The position numbers and the translations under genes were made by a program. From positions 57,143,815 through 57,207,814 of the forward strand of contig CM056721.1 of assembly GCA_029844215.1 (NCBI GenBank): DNA of 64,000 nucleotides, given 5' to 3'. Below are positions 45,668 to 56,602 of the stretch, piece after piece (within the stretch, counting starts at the first letter, position 1; every line of letters begins with the position of its first letter). The notes under the pieces are model-generated. The model had not been told where the DNA came from and did no database searches. It saw nothing but the letters and a program-made list of their open reading frames with translations. Source of the stretch: Przewalskia tangutica (Eukaryota > Streptophyta > Magnoliopsida > Solanales > Solanaceae).

Positions 45668-46085
45668 ATCTTTCATCTCTCTCTTAGACAAAATCTCTTC
45701 CTTCTCTCTAAAAATTTCAAGCTCCTCCTTCTCTCTAGAATTTCAAGAGATATTCTAGCCTTAGGAAAAATTTGAAAAGTAAAGGCAAGAAGGAAGCTTG
45801 TGACTAGCTTGTGAAGGTTGTGGTGGTGGTGTTCTTGGAAAGGAAGCTAGCAAGTTGTTGGAAAAATTTGGCTAAAGCTCTAAGGTAATGATTCTTCCTT
45901 TATAATTGGTTTTTAGTGTTGCATGTTAAGAAGAAAGAACATGTGGTAGTAAATAATGCTCTTAGAGTCATTGCATGCAAGAAATGTGGTTTGGGTATGA
46001 AGGATTTGGCTAAAGAGGTTATGTGAGCATGTTGTAGCCTAAAAAAATTACCTTAAACTTGTTAAGATTAATTGTTATAACTTAT

Positions 46086-46127
46086 GGGGCAGAATTTTAC
46101 ACACCCAAGATTAGGTGTGTAATCCCC
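46086..46127 (+). promoter_or_regulatory. Covarying leader hairpin, LTR4 copy
   Basis: TTACACACC/GGTGTGTAA is perfect, with the outer clamp. Confidence 0.72.
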
Positions 46128-48050
46128 TTTGTGTTGGTTGGGATGTTGGGCCTTAAATGTGGCGTTTGAGTGTTGAAAATCGGCCTTTGAAAAGGTGGCA
46201 AAGTGAGTAGAAACAAAGGAAATGCTGCCCAATTTTCCATAGGAATTAGTAACCTTGAACTTGGAAATATTCTACTTTGAAACTAGAAGTTAATAAACGT
46301 ATTATGGTCATTATAGGTTGACATATTACGTGCGGTATTTCGGCTTTGGCAAGTGGATTAACCGAAGAGGTATGTGGAACTTTCCTATCTCTTGAGCATG
46401 AGTAGTTGTACCTATGTAGTACGGTAGACGTACAAGATTTGATATCTTTCACTTGTTTTAAAGTATATTGGTACTTGTTTCATTTTAAAAGTATAAGCCC
46501 CTTGGATTTAGGGAAAATGTATTTGACAAAGGAATAACGCTAATATAATGACTTTATGGGAGGTTGGTTATATTAGTTTTTGAAAGGTTCACAAAGAAAG
46601 GTTTTACTCTAATTAAAACATGTACGGGTAAAGGATTGGAAACTAAGAAAGGTGAATTGATTTTTAGGCATTGGTTGCCTAAGGTTTTAAAGGAAGTGAA
46701 GTCACTTGATTTAGAAGCTTATTATATTTCTAAAAGGAAATGTGACTTGTTTTGAAAGGAAATTGTAAATTGATACTATGGTGATTAGTATCTTGGAATT
46801 TTTGTATAAAAAGAGTTATTTCATAAAAAGTTAGAAGTACATGGTACTTGGGTTGAATTCCCGGATTGTCTATTAAAAGACATGTTAGTGCCTTAGGTAT
46901 ACTAAAATGAGAGGATATATATTAATAATGTTAATAAGAAGTTAGGGGATTTCTTAACTTGCTTATGTTATGATAAGCCGGTAGCGCTTATGTTATACGT
47001 GATAGCCGGTTGTGCTAGTTGGTATGTTCTTACGGGGTAGACCCCCGGTTATTCTTGTTAATTCATGTTAGCATACTGACACGATGGATGGTCCACGGGT
47101 ATGCGTGTTCTTGTTATTTCCTTTGGACATACTGACACGATGGATGGTCCACGGGTATGCGTCTATTAGGATGGTTTACTACTTATTCCATGGATTTGCT
47201 ACCCATGATGCGAGTGCGACGATTGTACTCATGCGGGTCCACAGGATCCATGCGGGTGGAATAGTCCCATGCGAGTGCGGCGTTTGTACTCATGCGGGTC
47301 CACAGGATCCATGCGGGTGAAATAGTCCCATGCGGGTGAAATAGTCCCATGACGAGGCGGATAACCTCATGCGGGTCCACAGGACCCATGCGGGTGAAAT
47401 AGTCCCAGGAGTAGGATTGCTTAATGATACTACGGGCGAGGTACCGTGTTTTGATCATGAGCCTCCTATTTTTATGCAGTAAGATTTATACTTGTTACTC
47501 TCATTGTTAGTAAGGCACGGTGCAAGGAAATTGATTTTTATCTATGACTCCAGCTTACTTTTGATTTATGATATTATTATGGTATTTTCCTGTTTTACAT
47601 ACTTGGTACATATTGTGTACTGACCCCCTTCCCCGGGGGCTGCGTTCATGCCGCAGGTAAGGGGTAAGCAGGTGGTGGATCCTCATTCTTAGGATTTTTG
47701 CTCAGGTGTCAGAAGCTCCATTACTCCGGAGGCTTGATTTGATTTTTGGTACGGTTCTCCCTGACATTGTAGGTTTTGTGTACATTCAGGGGTATGACGG
47801 GGCCCTGTCCCGTCATGGTTGTTACAAACTCTTAGAGGCCTGTAGTCCGGTTAAATTGGTTTATTAAGGATGTAACTGTTCAGTTTTGTTTTATTTATGT
47901 TACGGAAAGGTTGCCATTTTGGGTTAGCCTATTTTATCTTATATGGTTCTTGTTTGTGAGTTTATTTCCGCTGGTTTTTCTGATGTTGTATCACAAGGGT
48001 GCCCAGGGTAAGGCACCAGTCATGGATCCGAGGTCGGGTCGTGACAAAAG

Positions 48051-48062
48051 TGGTATCAGAGC
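48051..48062 (+). promoter_or_regulatory. Primer-binding site, unit 4
   Basis: TGGTATCAGAGC lies 4 nt after the LTR4 end. Confidence 0.94.
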
Positions 48063-48255
48063 AGTTAATCCTCGGAAGGGGTCTACAGGTCGTATCTAGT
48101 AGAGTCTTGATTATCGGTGTGTTGTGCACCACATCTATAATCAGGATGCTACAGGATATTTAGGATTGGTTTCCATTTCTTTCACTCTAAGATCGTGCAA
48201 TAGAGCCGTGTTATAGGTTGAATTTCCTCTGACGTAAATTTTGTATGTATCAGTT

Positions 48256-49498
48256 ATGCCTCACGCAGGCAACCGCGCCCGTAAGGGCAAGCGGCGGAGA
48301 ACTACTAGTGGGACACCGAGGGTTACGAGGCCAGCCCGATCTACACGAGATGATGTTTCGACGGCGAGTTCGCGGCGTCGCCAAATTCCAGCGAGTTTGG
48401 GGCAGCGCGGCGGCCATCGAGACCACGATACCGAGCCTCGCCATACGGCCTAGAGCGAGAGAGATGAGTTACAGAGATAGCCCGATTATTGGCGAGATCG
48501 TGGCGAGAATGAGGATGAGCGAAAGCAGGTCCGGTCGTACCCATAGTTCACCATAGATCAGATAGCCTGAGACTTAGGGACTTTCTGAGTTGCAGCCCGC
48601 CAGAGTTCTATGGGTCGAGGCCTGAGGATGATCCGCAGGAGTTCATCCGACAGTTACAACGGATCATGAGAGTGATCGAGGCTTCGGAGACCGAGTCAGT
48701 GGTCTTAGGTTCACATCGGCTGCGTGATACTGCAGTCGATTGGTTTGATTCATGGGAGTTGTCCCGGGGGGATCATGCACCTCCAGCTGGTTGGGACGAG
48801 TTCTCAGAGGCCTTTTTTGCACACTTCCTGCCTTCGCAGATGAGGAGGGCGCGGGCGGATAGATTTTTGATGTTGAGGCAGAACGGGCGGGCGGTTCGGG
48901 ATTACAATGTAGAGTTTGATTCGTTGGCCCGGTATGTACCCGCCTTAGTGGCAGACATGGAGGATAGGGTACACCGCTATGTCACAGGACTGGATGATTA
49001 CTTGGCCGAGAGTTGCACGGGAGTAGCACTTCAGCCGGGCATGGACATTGCCCGTATGCAGGCTTATGCACTCGGGTGTGAGCGTAAGTCGGCGGAATAA
49101 CAAGATCAGCGAAGAGGCGAAAGCAAAGCGAGTCCTTTGGTAACTTTCGAGGCGGACAGCGCAGCGGCGAGCTAGTTATGCCTCTGCCGGATTCGAGTAG
49201 TTCTCCGCGATCTTGGGGCGTTAGGATATTCAGGCGGTCGTGGCTCCAGTGTCGAGTTCTCGAAGTGGGGTTGCTAGCCGGATGGGGCCACCCTACCTCG
49301 TTGCGGCCGTTGTGGTAGGCTCCATGGTGGAAGTGTCGTCTTTGGGTTGGGAGTTTGTTTTACATGCGGCGGCAGGGCCATTTTGCGAGGAATTGTCCGA
49401 CCAAAGATAACACGGATGAAGAGATTCAGCCTTCGGGATCAGTGGATGGTTCATCGCCTTCTTTTGCTATGCGCCGTGCAGGGCAGGATCATGATTAG
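48256..49498 (+). pseudogene. gag: Family A gag, unit 4
   Basis: The start ATG is at 48256. The first 290 bp and a second block (49075-49345) carry dense small indels at CAG/CTG sites, while 48546-49070 is nearly identical to units 1-3. The clean middle (longest open piece 48666-49100) encodes most of the retro-gag core with VDWFDSWEL, GWDEFSEAF and MRRARADRF. The knuckle region near 49350-49395 has lost bases, so the CCHC spacing is broken. The stop TAG is at 49496-49498. No protease, reverse transcriptase or integrase follows. The alternation of pristine and shredded blocks inside one gene is unlike ordinary decay. Confidence 0.9.
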
Positions 49499-50196
49499 AA
49501 CGACAAGGGGAAAGTGAAGCCATAGTTACAGGTATATCCTTAACTCTAAAGATTAGTAGGTGTGATAAGATGGTTACATGTTAAGTATTATGTGCGGGTA
49601 ATTTTATGTAAATTGTGACTTAGAGAGTCTGGCTTGTAGTAGGGGTAAGTTTGGGGACATGGAAGTTGTGAGCCTTAGGATTTTTTATAACCGTAGGAAC
49701 CTTAGCTCTGGTGGCTATCGTGAGTGGAAGATTTTACGGGTGATCTTTTTCGAGGAACATAGTATACATGGGGTATACGTGGGTAATAAGTCCATGAGTG
49801 GTGTGAAATGATAGTGGGTAGCTAAGCTAGGGAAACCACTAGGTTTTCGTGACGTGAATAGTGAGATTGTCTCGGATTGGGAACAAGAGTGTGGTACGTA
49901 TGCTAGAAAGGGTCGAGTGTGTGAGGAGGATACGACAGGTAGAAGAAGAAGCGAACATGTGTTGAGAAGATGGAAGTGATCTTTTGTGAGGAGAATACCC
50001 TTAGACCGCGGATGGGGACTAATAAGTTGTTATACGTGTTAGAGGTAATTCCTCGTAGGCGGGGAGGTAAGCTTTTGCGTGGTTAATATATTATGGCCAC
50101 ATGTGGCATAATTGGTTTTTATAGGTATAGTAGTGAAGACTTCACCGGCACATGCGTTCTGGAGACGTAGAAGGAACATTCAGGACGAATGTTTCT
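49499..50196 (+). mobile_element. Unit 4 post-gag region
   Basis: No gene. Same spacer as in the other units. The hairpin AACATTC (50175-50181) / GAATGTT (50187-50193) is intact. Confidence 0.7.
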
Positions 50197-50211
50197 AAGG
50201 AGGGGGGAGAA
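50197..50211 (+). promoter_or_regulatory. Polypurine tract, unit 4
   Basis: AAGGAGGGGGGAGAA abuts LTR5; same form as unit 2. Confidence 0.85.
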
Positions 50212-50620
50212 TGTTATACCCCATAGATCTGACCCTACGTATGAGAGCGTACGAAAGCATGTAAGATTTAATTTTTTTTTTCAAAGGATAGGTTGACGGA
50301 TTGTTCCGGACGGGTTTTAGTCAACTTTGAGGCGGGTTATGACCCGGTACATTAATAGTTCCTAAGTGTTTCAAAGGCCTAGGGCGTAGTTCGTTGAGTC
50401 TAGATTCCAACGCAACCAACCGTTCGTTGATAGGACGTCGGAGTAGAAAGTTACGGTAGTTACAAGTTCAGTGCGCAGACGGACAGAAATGCGTTTCGGG
50501 CAGAAGCGACAGGGCCGCGGCGCCGGATGCAGGAAAATCTGATCTTTTCTTTTATAAAGGCCATGGGAGGGTGACAAGTGTCCCCCCCCCCCTCCCATCT
50601 GATTTTGCATGCATTATATT

Positions 50621-50643
50621 GACCAAGTCTTGAAGACTTGGTC
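50621..50643 (+). promoter_or_regulatory. Leader stem-loop of LTR5
   Basis: Perfect GACCAAGTCT/AGACTTGGTC inverted repeat 63 bp after TATAAA (50553-50558). Confidence 0.75.
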
Positions 50644-51061
50644 ATCTTTCATCTCTCTCTTAGACAAAATCTCTTCCTTCTCTCTAAAAATTTCAAGCTC
50701 CTCCTTCTCTCTAGAATTTCAAGAGATATTCTAGCCTTAGGAAAAATTTGAAAAGTAAAGGCAAGAAGGAAGCTTGTGACTAGCTTGTGAAGGTTGTGGT
50801 GGTGGTGTTCTTGGAAAGGAAGCTAGCAAGTTGTTGGAAAAATTTGGCTAAAGCTCTAAGGTAATGATTCTTCCTTTATAATTAGTTTTTAGTGTTGCAT
50901 GTTAAGAAGAAATAACATGTGGTTGTAAATAATGCTCTTAGAGTCATTGCATGCAAGAAATGTGGTTTGGGTATGAAGGATTTGGCTAAAGAGGTTATGT
51001 GAGCATGTTGTAGCCTAAAAAAATTACCTTAAACTTATTAAGATTAATTGTTATAACTTAT

Positions 51062-51103
51062 GGGGCAGAATTTTACACACCCAAGATTAGGTGTGTAATC
51101 CCC
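51062..51103 (+). promoter_or_regulatory. Covarying leader hairpin, LTR5 copy
   Basis: TTACACACC/GGTGTGTAA is perfect. Confidence 0.72.
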
Positions 51104-52247
51104 TTTGTTTTGGCTGGGATGTTGGGCCTTAAATGTGGCGTTTGAGTGTTGAAAATCGGCCTTTGAAAAGGTGGCAAAGTGAGTAGAAACAAAGGAAATG
51201 CTGCACAATTTTCCATAGGAATTAGTAACCTTGAACTTGGAAATATTCTACTTTGAAACTAGAATTTAATAAATGTATTATGGTCATTATAGGATGACAT
51301 ATTACGTGCGGTATTTCGGACTTGGCAAGTGGATTAACCGAAGAGGTATGTGGAACTTTCCTATCTCTTGAGCATGAGTACGGCGAGTTATTAACATTAT
51401 TAACATAAACAAGTGGATTTGCTACCCATGATGCGAGTGCGGCGATTGTACTCATGCGGGTCCACAGGATCCATGCGGGTGAAATAGTCCCATGCGAGTG
51501 CGGCGTTTGTACTCATGCTGGTCCACAGGATCCATGCGGGTGAAATAGTCCCATGACGAGGCGGATGACCTCATGCGGGTCCACAGGACCCATGCGGGTG
51601 AAATAGTCCCAGGAGTAGGATTGCTTAATGATACTACGGGCGAGGTACCGTGTTTTGATCATGAGCCTCCTACTTTTATGCAGTAAGATTTATACTTGTT
51701 ACTCTCATTGTTAGTAAGGCACAGTGCAAGGAAATTGATTTTTATCTATGACTCCAGCTTACTTTTGATTTATGATATTATTATGGTATTTTCCTGTTTT
51801 ACATACTTGGTACATATTGTGTCTTGACCCGCTCCTGGCTGCGTTAATCATGCATTGGTAAGGGGTAAGCAGGTGGTGGATCCTCATTCTTAGGATTTTT
51901 GCTCGGGTGTCAGAAGCTCCATTACTCCGTAGGCTTGATTTGATTTTTGGTACGGTTCTCCCTGACATTGTACGTTTTGTGTACATTCAGGGGTATGACG
52001 GGGCCTTGTCCCGTCATGGTTGTTACAAACTCTTAGAGGCCTGTAGTCCGGTTAAATTGGGTTATTAATGATGTAACTGTTCAGTTTTGTTTTATTTATG
52101 TTACGGAAAGGTAGCCATTTTGTTTAGCCTATTTTATCTTATATGGTTCTTGTTTGTGAGTTTATTTCCGCTGGTTTTCTCTGATGTTGTATCACAAGGG
52201 TGTCCAGGGTAAGGCACCAGTCACGGATCCGAGGTCGGGTCGTGACA

Positions 52248-52252
52248 CCTTC
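52248..52252. repeat. Target-site duplication CCTTC, right of the A array
   Basis: Exact partner of 20819-20823. H's LTR resumes with 'ctcactgccggcag'. Confidence 0.95.
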
Positions 52253-55200
52253 CTCACTGCCGGCAGTCTATGATATAACAACACCAAGGAGTACACTTGA
52301 ACACCAGGTCCCACCTGTGTCATAAGAACCGTACGGGGCAAGTACGAAAGCCAACTACCAGAACCAAAGCCGTACCAACAATACTAAATAACTATATCAC
52401 GAAGCTGACCGGGGCAAGTACGATAGCCTCTACCAGATCCACCCTGCATCACGTCGCTGACCGGGGCAAGTACGTAGGCTAACCACCAGATCCACCCTGC
52501 ATCACGAAACTTCGTCCAAACACTGACTCACGAAGCTGACACGGGGCAAGTACGAAGGCCTCTACCAGATCCACCCTGCATCACGTCGCTGACCGGGGCA
52601 AGTACGTAGACCAACTACCAGATACCAAGGCCGTAATCACGAGACTTCGCCACAAAACTGAACGGGGCAAGTACGAAGGCTAACTACCAGATACCAAAGC
52701 CGAATCAGCCACGACCGGGGCAAGTACGAGAGCCAACTACCAGATACCAAGGCCGAATCAGTAAGACCTCATGGAGAGCTAGTCCATGGAACAACAATCC
52801 TAATGGAACCATACCCGTGGGCCACCCAACGTGTCAGTAGGTCCAAGGATATAACAAGATAACACTCCTAGTGGAAGCATACCCGTGGGCCACCCATCGT
52901 GTCAGTATGTCCAGAAGGAAATAACAAGATAACGCTCATGGTGGAAGCATACCCGTGGGCCACCCATCGTGTCAGTATGTCCACCAATCAACCAGATAGC
53001 CGGCCCTCCATCGAGAGACTCGGTAGCACAGAATCAAAACACTTGCACAACAAAGGCTATCACAACAAGCATAGGCAAGTTCAACGTACTCATAGACTTT
53101 CATTTTATTACAACAAATCCGGATTTTAACCCCAAGGTACTACATACTTTAACTCTTTAAAAAGATTCATTTTTTTCACAAAAAGTCACACGATACCCGT
53201 AGTATCAAAATAGTTTAACTATCTTTTTAAGTAAACCAAAATAATTTCCATACCTTCTTTTTAAACCAACTTTAGACAAAACCATGCCTTTCTTTTAAAC
53301 CAAAACACTTCAGATTCCTCAAGTCTCTTTTCTTTTAGAAAACAAGTTCCTTACTTTGGAATTTAAGAAAAATCAATACTTGTTATTAATGATCTTATTA
53401 AAGCAGCCATGATCTAGGAAATGTAATACAATTTTGTCTTATCTTAGCTTCTATGCAGATTGAAGATTCTACTTGTTTTAAGTTAATTATTTGTCATTAC
53501 ATTTTCCTTTATTAACGTTGCAATGGCTTGTTCGATATTTATTCCCATTTCCGAAATCAATATAACATTATTCTTTAAAAACCAAGTACTCATTACTCAC
53601 GAATGAGGTTTCCCAACTTTTTAACACAATTCAAGTCCTTAACATTTCATATCAAGTCAATTATAAGTCAAGTCTCTTATCTTTCAAGATCAAGTCTCTT
53701 AACTTCTAAAATCAACAAACCATTCTTTTACCTACATAAAGTCGTTATAACTAACTTCCCAAAAATCTATTATAACACTTTATGTTTTAAACCAACCAAA
53801 TTTGTTTAGCACACGTATGTCTACCGTACTACATAGTTCACAACAATCATGCTAGAAAAGATAGGAAGAGGTTCACATACCTCGCGACGATTATCGACAA
53901 ATAGCAAAACGCTCCAAGTACTTCAACTTCGTCGGCTAGTCCTTAAGCCAAGTAGATCACGCCACACATAGTAGTTCAATCCTAAAATGGGCATAGTACT
54001 TCTATCAAACCTTACTTACCATTTAAGACTTATACCAATTAATAGCCCTCTAATTCTACGGAAAATCGGGCAGCACTTCCCCTGTTTTTACATACTTTTC
54101 CACCTTTTTCAAGGCCCGATAACAGTAACCAACATGCCACATTTAAGGCGCAACAATTCAACAACTAAAGAAGGGGATCACACGCCCAAACGGACGTGTT
54201 AAACAATCTTCCCCTTAACAACAACAACAACTAAAGAAGGGGATCACACGCCCAAATGGACGTGATAAACAATCTTCCTCTTAACAACAACAACTTAAAA
54301 ACCGAAATGGAACAAGTCCATAGTCCAAAGTAAAGACAGTCCAATGTAAATACATTCCAAAGTAAATACAGTCCAATGTAAATACAGTCCAAGGTAAATA
54401 CAGTCCATTAGTCCACTAGTTGGTGTTCTTGGCCAACTTACATTAATCACACTTTATCCAATTTTTCGGCTAGCATGCCGGAATTACTTCTTTAATCTTT
54501 CAACTTATATTCCAATCTTCAAATGAGTTATAGTTACTTTGTTATTAGCTTTCAACAAGTAAGATACGTTTTTACCATTTTGATGGCTTACTTGCCAATT
54601 TTCCATTTTAGCATCTTAACAAGATCAAAATCTTTCCAAACTTCTTTCCACAAATCTCATACTTATATATATACTTCCAATATACATAATATCCAACTTC
54701 ACAAAGAGAATTAAGATCATTACCTCAAAAGGCCCAAAAATTATCCAAGAACTTAAAGTCGCTCCTTAGCAAGTTTAGCTCCAAATCCTTACGTTCCAAT
54801 CCACTACAAGCAACCCTTAGAAGCTCCTAACCAACTTCTCTTGAAGATTCAACTCCAAAAAGTGAAGAACACTTAGGTTCCAAAGACACCAACTTTCGGC
54901 CAAGGCACATTTTTAAGGCTAGGGGTGTGAAATCTTGTCTAACTCTTGGTTCACCATCTTCCTAACATATCAAGGAAGAACACTTGAAAGTTTAAGAATT
55001 GTTGGACAAATTTAGGTCAAGAAATTAGGCTATGGCCGAGAGCAACAATGAAGGGAGAGGGAGGGTTTTTCAAGTCTTGAAATGGTTAAGTGTGGAAGAT
55101 TTCATCAACTAGTAGTGTATATATACGACAACCAAGGGCTAGGATGAAGGCAAGTGTGTGGTTGAGATTGGGGACAAGTGTGTGTGGGTCCCACAAGCCA

Positions 55201-55627
55201 CTTGTCCAACACAAAAATATCTTGCAAGACAAGGCCACTTGTCTTGCCACTTGGCACACAATTTCGGCCACAAGGCCACCTAGGGGGTGACACGTGTCGC
55301 CCTCCTATTCATCCAAAATATTTCATCTTCCGAAAAATATCCACAATGGCCAAAATCTCGAAAACAAAGTGGGCCCCACAAAACCGTAAATTTCTCCCGT
55401 GGGCCCCACGTGACCAATTTCGGAAATAAAATTCCATAATTTTCTAATATTCCAAGAAGTCCGAATACCAAAACTGGGAATCCAATTCCCATTAACGAAC
55501 CTTTTTCCTTCACAAAATCCAGAAACTTTTCCGTCGAAAAATCACATCTTTCTTCCTTTCCAATTTTTATGTCGTATTCTCGTACGTACGTCCTCACATA
55601 CATACCCTGGAACTACGGGGTGTAACA
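52253..55627 (-). mobile_element. Element H, 3' LTR, part right of the A array
   Basis: Continues the reversed LTR to GTGTAACA at 55627; joined to 20184-20823 it is about 4.0 kb. It contains 'gggcaagtacga' repeats (52330-52760), three 'catacccgtgggccaccca' units (52808-52985), the 16-bp repeat (54317-54405), two copies of the covarying hairpin (about 54173-54213 and 54238-54278), and a reversed TATA-like TATATATA (55118-55125), 503 bp from the LTR start. No gene. Confidence 0.9.
54173..54278 (-). repeat. Duplicated leader hairpin in H
   Basis: The segment 'actaaagaaggggatcacac...cggacgtg' occurs twice about 64 bp apart. Both copies keep ACACG/CGTGT-type arms; in the second the loop-side base changes (aaatgg for aaacgg). 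Confidence 0.7.
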
Positions 55628-55662
55628 TTTTTCCCCCCTTAGAAACATTCGTCCCGAATGTT
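55628..55662 (-). promoter_or_regulatory. Element H polypurine tract and flanking hairpin
   Basis: On the minus strand, AACATTC (arm 55656-55662) and GAATGTT (arm 55644-55650) form a stem around GGGAC. They are followed by AAGGGGGGAAAAA and then the LTR start TGTTACACC. Confidence 0.82.
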
Positions 55663-56602
55663 CCTTCTAAGTGTCCAAACGTACATGCGCCGGTATAGTC
55701 TTCACTACTATACTTACGAAACCAATTATGCCACACATGACCATAATATAACATACGCGCGAAACCCAAATCCAAGCCAACGAGGAATCATCTCTAAGAT
55801 GTAAAACAACACTAACTCTCACTCCTGGTCCAAAGGATACTCTATTCGCACCTTCACTTCACAAAAATGATCACTTCCATCTCTTAACACATGTTCACTT
55901 CTTTCCTTACTCGTCGTACACTTCTCGTACACCCGAGCTCTTTCTAGTACACGTACCACACTTCAGTCATCACTTCCGTTTCCAAAACCTTGGAGTCACT
56001 ACCTCCAAACTTGGTCATCTTACTAGCCTCAAATTCCTTCAAGGCCATTCCCGACCTTCACGATCCGATCCTGGTCAAACGCATCCACGAACTCGTACGA
56101 TGGTTACCTAAACTTGGGCCAAGCACCCTCGTGACCCTACCACCTGGCGGTACCACCTCGAACTGACCCCACCTCATTCCGGGCAGCGGGTTGACCCGCT
56201 ATCTGTCCTCAACCCGACCCGCTATCGCGCCAATCTCTTGTTCCCCGATCCGGAACAATCTTACCTATTCAAGTCATGAAAGCTATCACTTCCCTCTCAC
56301 ACAACCCATGGATTTATCACACTAATACACCCTATGTATATAATGCACTCCGACAAAGATCACCCTCAAAATCTTTTACTCAAGACGGCCTTACATCTAA
56401 GGTCTCAACGTGTAATATTCTAAGGTTCACACCTTCCATGTCCCCATACTCATCTTTTAAACTACCCATGTTTTCTAATGCACAATTAACACAATGCTAT
56501 CCGTACATAGCACTCAACATGTATCCACCATAACAACATAAATAAGTCTCTTAAGGGCTAAAGATATATCCGTAATTACTGCCTCACTTTCCCTTTGTCG
56601 CT
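55663..56602 (-). mobile_element. Element H internal non-coding part
   Basis: No credible gene. It includes the text shared with the 3' ends of A and C (55670-55760), the GC-rich gag-pol spacer block with reversed 'cttgggcc' text (56080-56230), and the reversed 'gttccggatcgg' block near 56245-56260. Pol is absent. Confidence 0.65.

Larger units (their letters stand above)
45114..48046 (+). mobile_element. Family A LTR4
   Basis: 2,933 bp. It begins with the 'catagttctgacc' form shared with LTR2. Its GC-rich segment (45385-45545) is partly altered. TATAAA is at 45584-45589, the perfect leader stem-loop at 45645-45667 and the covarying hairpin at 46086-46127. The 60-bp repeat set near 47070-47400 has one more short 'catgcgggtgaaatagtcc' unit than LTR3. 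Confidence 0.94.
20824..52247 (+). mobile_element. Tandem array of gag-only family A elements (5 LTRs, 4 internal regions)
   Basis: The order is LTR1 (20824-23729), internal 1, LTR2 (25941-37850, containing C), internal 2, LTR3 (40039-42941), internal 3, LTR4 (45114-48046), internal 4, LTR5 (50212-52247). LTR starts are 5,117, about 5,125 (after subtracting C and one TSD copy), 5,075 and 5,098 bp apart. Each internal region opens with a primer site, carries a gag relic and closes with a polypurine tract. No unit has pol. Only the outermost ends show a TSD (CCTTC), so the array behaves as one insertion enlarged in place by unequal LTR recombination, or as an inserted concatemer. Confidence 0.93.
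50212..52247 (+). mobile_element. Family A LTR5, terminal, with two internal deletions
   Basis: 2,036 bp. Relative to LTR1-4 it lacks most of the GC-rich segment (the break is near 50533) and about 0.8 kb from the middle. At 51380-51412 the text changes from 'gagcatgagta' to a short AT-rich filler and then resumes at 'tggatttgctacccatg'. It has TATAAA at 50553-50558, the leader stem-loop (50621-50643) and the covarying hairpin (51062-51103). It ends CGTGACA, followed by the CCTTC TSD. Confidence 0.93.

Noticed and set aside
20824..52247. Possibility that the evenly spaced repeats are a CRISPR array or defence island
   Set aside because: Repeats are kilobase-scale LTRs with primer sites and TSDs in plant-type sequence; there are no short repeat-spacer units or cas genes.
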